This document shows positions 46,030-55,800 of a DNA stretch of 64,000 nucleotides, in pieces. The position numbers and the translations under genes are program-made. The stretch covers positions 19,873,310-19,937,309 of the forward strand of contig NC_068352.1 of NCBI RefSeq assembly GCF_014633365.1, given 5' to 3'. Each line of letters opens with the position of its first letter. The stretch's first letter is position 1. Under the pieces are notes generated by a model. That model did not search any database. It saw only the letters and a list, made by a program, of their open reading frames with translations, and was not told the origin of the DNA. The DNA comes from Diospyros lotus (lineage: Eukaryota; Streptophyta; Magnoliopsida; Ericales; Ebenaceae).

Positions 46030-46840
46030 AGTTAGTTTTGAAGAATTTCATTGGGGGAAGGGTTGGCTCTAGTGTCTTTTGCAAGCCCAAGTTGAAGGGG
46101 GTCTGGGTTTCAATAGTCTAAACCAGATGAATAGTGACTTTTAGCTAAGTAGGGATGGAAAATTATTAATAAGGAGGAGATCCAAGGAACCCATGGAGTA
46201 AAGTTATGATCTTGAAGTATTGCAAGAATAAACATTTTTTGGAAGTAGGAAGCTCTCGGTCTAGCTCCCAATGTGAAGAACTCCCCTCAAGGCAAAGCAA
46301 GTTATAACTTAAGAGAGTGTTTCTAAGCTGCAACGCAATGGGTGATCCATTGATGTCTGGAAAGATCCATGGATAACCCCAATGCCTAACTCCCCCGCCC
46401 CCCGAAACCCAGAGGAGCTTCCTGGTGTAGAGATGCCTGTAAGTCTACAAGAGCTAATTAATTAGAGAAATTGAAGGAGTTGTTTTCAGCTCAAACAGTG
46501 CAATGGATCCTCAAAATTCCCATCCCTGCATTTAGGAGATCAGACTGGAAGTGTAATCTACACAACAGGCTTAAAATGATGCTCCGGGGAGCTATAGAAG
46601 GCTTACTACCAGGCCAAGTGTCTACTATGTGGCAATCAGTCCATAAGCTAACAATCTCGAATCCCTCCTGCCCCAGGAGTAATCAAACTTAATATAAATG
46701 TAGCTGTGTCAAAAGGAAAAGATTTTTGGGGACTAGTGGCAAGGAACCATGAAGGTCAAGTCCTAGGAGCATGGACATGAATATATCAAAGAAGTTAGCA
46801 TGTTCTGTTGAAATCATAGCTACTCAAGAGGACATTTTTT
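46030..46840 (+). pseudogene. LINE 3' remnant with RNase H-like end
   Basis: Several frames of the plus strand give plant LINE landmarks: PKLKG near 46085, a VWKDPW-like segment near 46350, LPGVEMPVSLQELIN near 46410-46455, WKELFSAQTVQWILKIPIPA (46465-46530) and finally PGVIKLNINVAV with ARNHEGQVLGAW at about 46670-46780, matching the start of an RVT_3-type RNase H. Numerous stops and shifts. No poly-A tail or target duplication was found. It is unrelated in position and strand to the LINE at 18130-22260. Confidence 0.6.
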
Positions 46841-47058
46841 TATTTTTATTTTTTATTTTGTTTTGGCTTGAGAGGACTTCTAACTGTCAAAAAACAAAGA
46901 TGGCACAAAATGGTGTTGGAGACAGACTCTCTTAGCTTAACTATGTAACGGTCCAAAACCATGAGCTGCATGCACCCTAGTATGAGAATTATGCCATTGA
47001 ACTAATGCTGGGGCATTTGGCTGATTTCCCTAGACTGGTTTGGATCTTGAATGTACTA

Positions 47059-47391
47059 TGTCATGTTCTAACGGCTTGGGTGACTTACATGTGAGGGTAG
47101 TTATAAATGATGTGACTTGTACCTAGAGAAGGCTATATGCAACCGAACTCTTTTCAGTTTTGGCAGGATTTGAGGCGTGGGGATTCAGTATATAAAGGAC
47201 TGATCCTAGCTGCCTAGAGACATCTGGAAATTCAATTGAAATTGATCTGCATTCTCCCTCACCATTTCTCTTTCTCTCTCTCCCTATATCTCTCTCTTCA
47301 TTTCCCTCTCTATTTCTTCCCATTCCCTTACAAAATTCTCTCAAATCACATCTGATCAATGAGAATTCAATGTCAAATTAGAGATATGACA
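47059..47391 (+). repeat. 5' LTR of the gypsy element
   Basis: It starts TGTCATGTTCTAACGG and ends ATATGACA, with TATA-like 'gtatataaagg' near 47190 and a CT-rich stretch. It aligns end to end with 59155-59483. Confidence 0.9.
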
Positions 47392-47395
47392 ATTT

Positions 47396-47407
47396 TGGTA
47401 TCAGAGC
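47396..47407 (+). other. Primer binding site, initiator Met-tRNA
   Basis: TGGTATCAGAGC, four bases after the LTR end. Confidence 0.9.
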
Positions 47408-47442
47408 TCGACCCGGGCCAATGGGAATTCAAAGGAGTCTCC

Positions 47443-48650
47443 ATGGCGGAGGGGATGCAAATGAAGAATTTGGAGTCACAACTACAACAGTTCAATTCAA
47501 CTGTTTCGGATCTGCAAGTTCAAGTGGAATTGTGGGAGATTGGATCGACCAGGAACCATGAGGCGATCGTGGCGATGGATAGGAAAATGGATAATTCCAT
47601 GGAAGGACTGAAAAGGAGATTGGATAGAGCGATCTCACAAATTAGAGATGAGGAGGGAAACCAGATCCGGGATTAGCTCCAGAGTTTCGTGGTGATGTTT
47701 ACTCGACAAAACCAGGTAAGAATCTCCTTCGACTTTCCTCCTAGAAAAAGAACATAACCAATCTTAATCAAACATGGAATGGGTAATACAAATGCCAGCC
47801 CCTTAGAAATAGAGGTGGATTTGACAAAAGTAGAGGAGAATGTGGTAGAACGATGGCAAGAGGGACTAGTTGTTCTAAATTAGCCAAGGTTTCTGATGCT
47901 TAAATTAGAGATCCCTATGTTTGATGGGGTTAACCCACATGGGTGGGTGAGGAGGTGTAAACAGATGTTCAATTGGTATAATGTGCCAGAAAGACTCCTA
48001 GTGGCTTTGGCAGCTACTTATTTCAATGATGCTGAGGGTGCTTGGTATCAAGGCTGGTCGAAGGTAAGGGGATGGTGTACATGGGATGAATTTGCAGAAA
48101 AGTTGTGTGAGAGATTCGGGGATAGAAATAGGATGGATGTAGTAGAAGAATTTAACAAACTTAAGCAAGGAGGAGTACAATCCTACCAACTCCAATTTGA
48201 GGAGTTGAAGTCCCTAATGCTCAATCTCAACCCACACCTCTCCAAAGCATACCCTGTTTTCAACTTCGTGAGCAGGTTGAGGCCCATGGTGAAGATGCTA
48301 CAACTTGGAACAGTGGAACAAGCAACCGAGAGTGCTAGGCTATAGGAGTTAATGGTGGAAGCAATAATAAAGAAACAGAGACAACAGTTGAGGGGAATGA
48401 TCATTAGTATTATGTCATAAGCGAATAAGGGGTATGGTAAGGAAATGATCAAGGTGAACCAAGGATCAAAAGGGGTGATGATCCCCACCCCTGCTAACCC
48501 TATAGGAATGCAAGGTGGAAAGATGATCGAACAGAGAAGGCAAGCAGGGTTGTGTTTCAAATGTGGGGACAGGTACTTCCCTGGACATCAATGCAAGAAA
48601 GGCAACTTCTCTTGCTTAAAGGGGAGGATGGAATTATGGTAAAGGAAGAG
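47443..48650 (+). pseudogene. Gypsy gag with zinc knuckle
   Basis: The N-terminal stretch starting MAEGMQMKNLESQLQQFNST (47443) is a coiled coil, ending at a stop at 47676. The capsid-like core 47896-48345 reads LEIPMFDGVNPHGWVRRCKQ, GAWYQGW and FNKLKQGGVQSYQLQFEEL, as in Retrotrans_gag. A zinc knuckle CFKCGDRYFPGHQC lies at 48553-48594. Three stops or shifts interrupt it. Confidence 0.8.
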
Positions 48651-49418
48651 GAAATAGAAGAACCAAATGAATTAGAAGGGGAGGATAATGGGGAGATCTT
48701 CCTACATGCTCTTAAGGGGTTAGCCAACAACAAGATCATCAAAGTTGAAGGGAAGGTACAAGATTGTAGCCTTATGATTTTGATTGACAGTGGGAGTACC
48801 CACAATTTTTTGGATGAAAGTACAGCTAAAAGATTAAATTGTCGACTCACGAGAGCCCAACCATTGACAGTCATTGTGGCTAATGGCAATAAGGTGTTGA
48901 GTAATTCAACTTGTGCAGGTTTTCGCTAGGAGATGCAAGGGGAATCGTTTGAGGCTGACCTAAGGCTTCTAAAACTGGGGGATTGTGATATAATGTTGGG
49001 GTTGGATTGGATGAAACAAGTGAGCCTAATAAGCTTTGATTTGAACAGGATGTGATTAACCTTTGAGAAGAAAGGTAAGAAGCTTACACTTACTGGCAGC
49101 AAAGAGATAGGGACTTGTAAGATGATCACTTGAAAGAAACTTCAAAAGATGTTCAAGAACAAATTGGCCCAAGTTGCCGAACTATTTTCCATTCAGACTA
49201 TGGATGTGACAGAGGAGAGCATGGAGCAAGAAGGGGAGTTACAGCTAGCTATCAACACTCAGACACGAAACAACTTGGAGGTACACCAATTACACCTACT
49301 TAATATAATATTGGCTGAATTTGAGGATCCCTTTGTAGAACCTCACTTCCTACTACCTAAGCAATTATTCGACCATTCCATTAACCTTAAACCCAATGCT
49401 AAGCCTATCTATCACATT
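48650..49418 (+). pseudogene. Gypsy protease and linker to RT
   Basis: The retropepsin box is LIDSGSTHNFLDE at about 48781-48820 (catalytic D-S-G), followed after a stop at 48927 by LGDCDIMLGLDWM. A linker (49149-49433) reads ILAEFEDPFVEPHFLLP and HSINLKPNAKPIYHI, the standard lead-in to gypsy RT, where it is cut by the solo LTR. Confidence 0.8.
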
Positions 49419-49716
49419 TCTAGGGTTAGCTAGGGTTTTGATTAGAATTAGGGGGAGAAATCAAAATGATAGAATTAAAGGAGGGACATAAATCAATAGA
49501 AAGAGAAGGAGAAATTAGAGAGAACCGAGAGAGGAATAGAGAGAATTAGAAAGAATGGGAATTCAATTTCATTTCACAAGATAATCCCATCCTCTTACAG
49601 TAGCCCTTTTATAGGCATAGCTGGCTCCTAACAAATTACAAAATATCTCCTAACAAACTATTATAATCCTATTATAATTTTGCCCTTCCATTGGTCCTAG
49701 GGTCATAACACTATCA
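49419..49716 (-). mobile_element. Solo LTR, 298 bp, minus strand
   Basis: Flanked by a perfect 5-bp duplication 'acatt' (49414-49418 and 49717-49721). On the minus strand it starts TGATAGTGTTATG, has a TATA box 'cctataaaaggg' near 49605-49615 and a CT-rich stretch, and ends CCCTAGA. The gypsy RT lead-in (HI, then [16 protein letters not shown]) reads across the site once it is excised. The family is unknown; the 3' end lacks the usual CA. Confidence 0.75.
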
Positions 49717-49721
49717 ACATT

Positions 49722-50530
49722 AGATCTTACCGTAATCCCCCAAACCAAAAGACGGAGATCGAAAAGATGGTTAAAGAAATTAATGTTGCACAAATCCTTA
49801 ATTAGACCAAGTCAAAGACCCTATGCATCCCCTCTCCTACTTGTCAAGAAAAAGAACGAATCATGGCATTTTTGCGTTGCCTACCGTCAACTCAACGCCC
49901 TAACCATTAGAAACAAGTTTCCCATACCAATTATTGAAGATTTGCTAGATGAGCTAAAGGATGCCACTATTTTCTCCAAACTAGACCTACGTTCAATTTA
50001 TCACCAAATTTGAATGAAACCAGATGACATTCCCAAGAGAGCTTTCAAAACCCATCACAGCCATTACGAGTTCTTGGTGATGCCATTCGGGCTCACCAAT
50101 GCCCCTGCTACATTTCAATCCCTAATGAACTGAGTATTTGAGCCATTTTTATGCCAATTTATCTTGGTCTTTTTTGATGACATACTCGTATACAGCCAAA
50201 CCTTTAGCCAGCACCTAGATCACCTAAGAACTACATTTGAGATTCTCAAGTCTAACCAACTGTATATTAAGAGGTCGAAGTGTGCCTTCGATCAAGGGCA
50301 AGTGGAGTACCTTGGGCATGTTATTTCTGGGGCAGGGGCGAGCACCAACTCAAGGAAGGTGGCAACAATGGTTACATGGCTAAGACCTACTAACATAAAG
50401 GCATTGAGAGGGTTTCTAGGGCTTATAGGATACTACAGGAGATTTGTGAAACATTATGGAATCATAAGTAGGCCTTTGACGGAGTTGTTGAAGAATGATG
50501 GGTTTAAAAGGGTCTGGAAGCTAAAATAGC
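49722..50530 (+). pseudogene. Gypsy reverse transcriptase
   Basis: [16 protein letters not shown], then [40 protein letters not shown], then [39 protein letters not shown] holds the catalytic pair of Asp at about 50168-50200 (usually Y/F-x-D-D). CAFDQGQVEYLGHVISGAGA and LRGFLGLIGYYRRFVKHYG are the connection region. Stops at 50012 and 50132 interrupt it. Confidence 0.88.
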
Positions 50531-50714
50531 TTTTGTATAGTTGAAGGAGGCTATGAGCAAAGCACCAATGATGGGATTATCGAATTTCGACAAACCATTC
50601 ACACTGGAGACTGATGCCTGCAACACTGGAGTTGGGGCAGTTTTGATACAGGAGGGAAGGCCTTTGGCATTCCTCAACCAAGCCTTATCCCCCAAGCTCT
50701 TGGGGCTAAGTATT
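50531..50714 (+). pseudogene. Gypsy RNase H, first part
   Basis: MSKAPMMGLSNFDKPFTLET, then DACNTGVGAVLIQEGRPLAF and LSPKLLGLS. The catalytic Asp of D-A-C is present. The domain is cut at 50714 by the copia element and resumes at 57425 with INEKELLVGLMATEKWRHYL. Confidence 0.85.
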
Positions 50715-51244
50715 TGTTAAATCATTTGTCTTAGATTAGTTAAAAGGCTTGGGAGGATATTGATTAGGGATGTATTTGGTATTTCAAGGGTTAGTTTCTA
50801 GAAGGTTGGTTAATATTGTAACGGCTATTATAACGATCGGTTTGTTACCTTGTAATGTCTCGTTATGTATTATAAATAGGGGGTCGAGGGGGATGGGGGT
50901 CTCATTTGAAACATTGATTTTTCTATCTTGAGCAGGAAGAGATTGAGTATGTGCTATGTGTGAGAGAAAAGTAGTCCGGCTTTGTAATCTCAAAATAGGG
51001 CTGTGAGAGAACTGTGAGCAGTGCATGTAATCATCTGCTGTGTTTTCAAGATAGTGAAAGAAAGGCCAAAAGCAGTCTGGACGTAGGTTCTTCATTTGGA
51101 GAATTGAACCAGGATAAAATCCCTTCTTCTTGTGTGTGTTTGTTCTTTTCTATATTCTGTGTTTTCTCTTTCGTGCGTGGAGTGTTTCCTACTGTTCTTA
51201 CGGATTGAGAGATTGATTATGTGAGGCTGAAGACTGGGATTACA
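50715..51244 (+). repeat. 5' LTR of copia element 2
   Basis: Matches 56888-57424; TATA-like 'tattataaataggg' near 50870. A worn Met-tRNA primer-like 'tagtatcacaac' follows at about 51249. Confidence 0.88.
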
Positions 51245-51332
51245 ATCTAGTATCACAACAGGTGTCGCGCCTTTCAAGAAATCAAGAAACTCACGAAAAG
51301 GGAATTGATAAGGGCAGTTGATCATGGCATCG

Positions 51333-51813
51333 TGCTTTATTTTTCTCTCTTCAAGGCTTTGATATTAATTTGTATACATTCATTTAAGCTTTGTTTGTAT
51401 TTTGAGAGACATTGTAACTAAGAGATTCATCTCTTAGATTCTCTCATATTCTACATTTCTTGTTTTTCCTAACTTGTGTAGGTAGAGGGCCAACTTGTAC
51501 CAGTAGGAGATTGTAAATTCCTAGTCTTGGACTAGAGAACCTACTTGGTTTAAGTAGAGGGTTTTAGTGGACTGTTTGGAAAATCCTTAGTAATGAACTA
51601 AGGTAGTGGATTAGGCTTAGGTTAAACCGAACTACTATAAATCCTTGTATTCATCTCTTGCTTGTGTTTTTATTTCATTTATTATTTCAAGCATTTCAAT
51701 AATCCTCACTTGCATCGAATTTTCCATAAAAAGGATTTAAAGTTCTATCAAGTTTTTAAAATAACCAATTCACCCCCCCTCTTGGTGTGTGTCATAATCC
51801 TTCCAGTCTAACA
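51333..51813 (+). mobile_element. Copia LTR fragment splitting copia 2 gag start
   Basis: It lies between ATGGCATCG (51324-51332) and TCTTCTTCATTTGTC (51814 on), which together would be one gag N-terminus. The insert begins TGCTTTATTTTTC and ends CAGTCTAACA. It matches the 3' half of the gag-only copia LTR from about 15450, with 'tgtaactaagagattcatct', 'aaaatccttagtaat' and 'aattcaccccccctctt' in order. Neighbouring bases are 'catcg' and either 'tcttc' or, shifting two bases, 'catct'. It looks like the R-U5 part of a SIRE-like LTR. Confidence 0.6.
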
Positions 51814-52580
51814 TCTTCTTCATTTGTCTCAAGGCACGACATTGAGAAGTTTGATGGGCAAAACGACTTTGCCCTCTGGAAGATGAAGATAAGTACTCTC
51901 CTTGGCAATATTGGCCTTGAAGAGGCACTAGAAGGAGAATCTAAAATGCCCAAAACCTATACAAAAGAACAGAAGAAGGATATCCTCAAGAAGGCCTACA
52001 ATATGGTAATTCTAAGCCTCGATGATAAGGTCTTAAGGGAGGTGTCCAAAATGAAGACGGCAACAGAGATTTGGCTCAAGCTGGAGTCTCTACATGACAA
52101 AGTCCCTTTCCAGCCGTCTCTACCTAAAGGCTATGTTCTTTATTTTTAAAATGCATGATAATCAAAGACTTCAAGATCACATGAGTTTAATAAACTCTGT
52201 TTAGATCTTGAAAACATAGATGTCAAATACAATGATGAGAACAAGGCTTTAGTCCTGCTCCATTCTTTACCTAAGTCTTATGAGACTTTTGTTGACATCT
52301 TGAAACACAGAAGAGACACCTTAACACTAGAGGATGTGATAAGTGCCTTAAATTCTAAGGATTTAAGGAGCGAGGTGGAGGGAAAATCCTCCACAGGGGA
52401 TGTCTTGACCATAAGATCTAGAAGCTTTAAGAGAGACCATAGAGGTAGGGGAAAATTTAGGTAGAGGTCTAGGACAAGAAAGAATCCTATAAGATGTTAC
52501 CATTGTCATGAAAAATGCCACATTAAGAGACATTACCCCAAGAAAAAGGACTTTCTCGATAAGGAGAATGCTGATGGGGG
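51814..52580 (+). pseudogene. Copia 2 gag and zinc knuckle
   Basis: SSSFVSRHDIEKFDGQNDFA, then WKMKISTLLGNIGLEEAL and WLKLESLHDK. After a frameshift near 52150 it continues LHSLPKSYETFVDIL and LEDVISALNS. The knuckle CYHCHEKCHIKRHY at about 52496-52537 has Tyr where the last Cys belongs. Non-functional. Confidence 0.8.
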
Positions 52581-52587
52581 TGTAAAT

Positions 52588-52927
52588 GTGTGTGAATTTG
52601 AGTATGACAGTGTTGATGCACTGGCAATTTCAAAAAGAGCCGAGTCTAATGATTGGGTTATGGACTCCGGCTACTCTTACCACATGACCCCTAAGAAGCA
52701 TTGGCTACTTAATTATCAAGAAATAAATGGGGGAAAGGTCTTACTAGGCAATGACCATGAGTGTAAAGTATTAGGGATTGGTGATATAATGCTGAAAATG
52801 CATGATGAATCATATAAAACCCTCACTGTAGTGAGGCACATTCTAGAACTCAACAGAAACTTAATTTCTCTTGGTGAGTTGGATAGGAATGGCCTTAAAT
52901 TTAAGGGTGCGGGTGTAGTATTAAAAA
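52588..52927 (+). pseudogene. Copia 2 protease
   Basis: WVMDSGYSYHMTPKKHWL at about 52653-52706 carries the catalytic D-S-G. Then VLGIGDIMLKMHD and RNLISLGELDRNGL. Open until the Cassandra-like insertion at 52928. Tyr replaces the more usual Cys or Ala after D-S-G. Confidence 0.82.
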
Positions 52928-53153
52928 TGTAATACCCCAAGAGCCCAGAGAATGATAGTATATATCGAAAATAAGTAAGGAAGGAAACAACACCAGCTGG
53001 ATACATTTTGGGCTGAATGTAGGCAAGAAACTCCAGGGTTAAGCGTGCTTGAGCTGGGAAAGTTCAATGATGGGTGACCCCCTGAGAAGTTCGCGTAGCC
53101 CCATCAGGGTAAGTTATTCCGGTCCTTCCTATCGCTCGATGCGGGATGTTATA
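52928..53153 (+). mobile_element. Cassandra-like solo LTR with 5S rRNA sequence, copy 2
   Basis: It starts TGTAATACCCCAAGAGCCC and ends GCGGGATGTTATA. Flanks are 'aaaaa' and 'agaaa', a 5-bp duplication with one mismatch. The centre has 'ggttaagcgtgcttgagc' (5S box A region) and 'gatgggtgacccc' with 'gagaagttc' (box C region), better preserved than the copy at 22730. It interrupts the copia 2 polyprotein; the frame continues as ISKGSLVCMKAVLQNGIYLC. Confidence 0.88.
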
Positions 53154-53272
53154 AGAAAATATCAAAGGGATCCCTAGTATGCATGAAGGCAGTGCTACAG
53201 AATGGCATATACCTTTGCAAGCAACCACCTTGAGTGGTGAAGCTGCAATAGCAAGCAGCAATGTCCAAAAAC
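53154..53272 (+). pseudogene. Copia 2 pre-integrase, first part
   Basis: KGSLVCMKAVLQNGIYLC, then a stop and NVQK at the hAT-like insertion. It continues at 54335 as QARQWHLRMSHITKQGL. Confidence 0.7.
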
Positions 53273-54326
53273 CATAGTTATCAAAGGCGCGCAAGGCGCC
53301 AATTTGGCGCCTCACCTGGGTCGAGGCGAGGCGGTTTTGGCGAGGCCCTAGCCTTGCGCGCCACATGAAACTTAGGTCTTTTAATTAAAATTAGCAGCCC
53401 AATTGGTCCAGCCTCTCCCGACTCCAGCATCCAGCAGCGCCTGCATCCTCTCCAGCCTCTCCCGATCTTCTTCTTCCTCACATGCATCCTCTCCAGCCTC
53501 TCCCGATCTTCTTCTTCCTCACATGCATCCTCTCCAGCCTCTCCCGATCTTCTTCTTCCTCGCCCGCATCCTCTCCGGCCTCTCCGATCTTCTTCTTTCT
53601 CTCCAGCCGCGACCCCCTCCTTTCTTCCTCCTCCCCAGCCTCTCCGATCTTCTTCTTCCTCTCCAACCGCCACCCCCTCCTCTCTTCCTCCTCTCCAGCG
53701 TCTCCGATCTTCTTCTTCCTCTCCAACCGCGACCCCCTCATCTCTTCCTCCTCTCCAGCTCGGCCCGATCTTCTTCTTCCTCTCCTCTCCAGCCGCGACC
53801 CCCTCCTCTCTTCCTCTCCTCTCCAGCTCGGCCTAATCTTCTTCTTCCTCTCCTCTCCAGCTACAACCCCCTCCTCTCCTCTCCAGTTCGGCCTGATCTT
53901 CCTCTTCCTTTCCTCTCCAACCGCGCCTGCCTCCTCTCTTCCTCTCCTCCCCAGCCAAGCCCACCTCCTATCTTGTTAATTTCCTCTCCAGCTCGGCCAG
54001 CCTCCTATCTTATTAATTTCCTCTCAAGTTGTTAAGTAGTCTGCTGCTCTTCAAGTCCAAGTTGTTAAGCAGTAGCTGCCAATCTCGGTTCCATTCCAAC
54101 CTCCCCTCTTCTTGTGAGTTTGCCTCCTATCTTGTGAGTTATTTACTTGTTTTTTATTTGATTATTTCTTGCATTCTTGCTTAATTTCTCTTGCTGGTTG
54201 CTGCTCTCTCTTTATAGTTTATACTATTGTTTTTTTTCTAAAAGGTATGCCTCGCCTCGTGCGCCTCGCGCCTCAGGCTCCAAGACCCTTTGCGTCTCGC
54301 TGCGCCTCTCGCCTTTCAGAACTATG
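53273..54326. mobile_element. hAT-like non-autonomous element, 1054 bp
   Basis: Perfect 8-bp duplication 'ccaaaaac' at 53265-53272 and 54327-54334. Ends are CATAGTTATCAAAGGCG and, as the complement of the right end, CATAGTTCTGAAAGGCG: 15 of 17 bases match. Subterminal regions are full of 'ggcgc' and 'gcgcctcgcc'. The centre is a CT-rich minisatellite. The 210-residue plus and overlapping minus frames are translations of that repeat, not proteins. 8-bp duplication plus CA-start ends point to hAT. No transposase. Confidence 0.85.
53420..54010. repeat. CT-rich minisatellite in the hAT-like element
   Basis: Units built on 'gatcttcttcttcct' and 'ctctccagc'. Spacing is 41 bases in the first part (53463, 53504, 53545) and 60 bases in the second ('tctccgatct' at 53581, 53641 and 53701), then more irregular, about 60-68 bases. 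Confidence 0.85.
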
Positions 54327-54334
54327 CCAAAAAC

Positions 54335-55045
54335 AGGCAAGGCAATGGCATCTACGGATGTCACACATAACTAAGCAAGGGCTCAAGGAACTTGCCAAGC
54401 AAGGTATTTTAGGGCATGGTTAAGTTACTGGACTAAGTAAATGTGAGTCATGTATCTATGGCAAAGCTATCAAAGTAAAGTTTAGCAAGACAGCCATTCA
54501 TTCATCTAAATCACCCCTAGATTATATTCACTTGGATTTGTGGGGGCCAGCTCAAACCCTAACCCATGGTGGCTCTTAGTATTTCCTATCAATCATTGAT
54601 GACTACTCTAGAATGTTATGGGTTTATGTCTTAAAAACAAAGGATCATACCTTTGAGGCATTTAGGACATGGAAAAAGATGGTAGAGAACCAAAAGGGTG
54701 GGTCTATCAAAACTATAAGAACTGATAATGGGCTTGAATTTTGCAATAGGGAGTTCAACCAAATGTGCAAGGATAGTGGGATTGTTAGACACTTGACTGC
54801 CTCAGGTAACCCTAAACAAAATGGGTTGGCCGAAAGAATGAACAGGACCCTATTGGAAAGGGTAAGATGCATGTGCTTCCATGCAAATATGCCTAAGTCA
54901 TTATGGGGAGTGGTAGTTTCAACTGCAACCCATGTGATAAACAGGTCACCATCAGGTGCCATTGAATTTCAAATCCCCTATGAAAGATGGACAAGGCATA
55001 AGCCAACTCTAAGTCACCTTAGGGTATTTGGATGCTAAACCTATG
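54335..55045 (+). pseudogene. Copia 2 pre-integrase and integrase
   Basis: QARQWHLRMSHITKQGL and CESCIYGKAIKVKFSKT supply the zinc-binding His/Cys. Core: YIHLDLWGPAQTL, FLSIIDDYSRMLWVY, IRTDNGLEFCNREFNQMC (Asp) and NPKQNGLAERMNRTLLERV (Glu). Then INRSPSGAIEFQIPYERW and LSHLRVFGC. Stops at 54421, 54579 and 55036. Confidence 0.85.
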
Positions 55046-55800
55046 CTCATGTGAAGCAAGGCAAGCTAGAACCTAGGGCCAAGAAATGCTTATTCACAGG
55101 ATACTCCACTGGTGTAAAAGGCTACAAATTATGGAACTTTGAACCAGAACGGCCAAGAGCAATAATCACAAGAGAAGTGACATTTGATGAAGGTTCTACC
55201 ATGAAAACAAGAAATAAGGAAAGCCAACCAATCTTAGGGGAAAATGCTAAGTCCATAGATGTGGAAATTAAAGGAGTAGTGTCTGAAAACACCCAAGAAG
55301 CATCTAAAAACGATTAGGATCTAGATGATCAGGTCCAGGAAGAGAATCAAGACTAGAACTCAACTCAATATGAGGAGAGTGAAGAAGGTAGTGATGCAGA
55401 CTCTACCTAGGAGATCAACCAGACACATCTAGATACAATGTGGCTAAGGACAGGCAGCAAAGGACCTGAAGGCCTCCCCAGCGATATGGCTTCTCAAACT
55501 TGGTGGCATATACACTATCAAGTGCATCAAAAAGTGTAGGAGATGAACCCCTGACCTAAGAAGAGGCAATGGCCTCTAAAGAATAAAAAAAGTGGATAGA
55601 AGCCATGATGTCAAAAATTGCATCCTTAAGGAAGAACTAGACTGGGGATCTGGTTGATAAGCCAAAAGGACAGCGTATAGTGGGTTGTAAATGGCTTTAC
55701 AAAATAAAGAAAGGTGCTAAGATAACCTTAAACCTAGGTATAAGGCTAGGTTGGTTTAAGGGTTTTACTCAAGTTCAAGGAATATATTTCAATATCTCAC
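55045..55800 (+). pseudogene. Copia 2 linker and reverse transcriptase start
   Basis: KQGKLEPRAKKCLFTGYSTG, then KGYKLWNFEPERPRAIITRE, an acidic linker with stops, then EAMASKE-like text near 55565 and GCKWLYKIKKGAKI (55683 on). The RT breaks off after GFTQVQGIYFN and jumps to IYLLLYVDD: the fingers-palm part with the first catalytic Asp is missing. Confidence 0.8.

Noticed and set aside
53403..54035. 210-residue plus frame and overlapping 87-165-residue frames on both strands
   Set aside because: They are Ser/Leu/Pro-rich or Glu/Arg-rich translations of a CT-rich minisatellite inside the hAT-like element; all frames are open because the repeat lacks stops.
54240..54330. GGCGC-rich blocks as a CpG island promoter
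   Set aside because: The blocks at both ends are the subterminal repeats of the hAT-like element.
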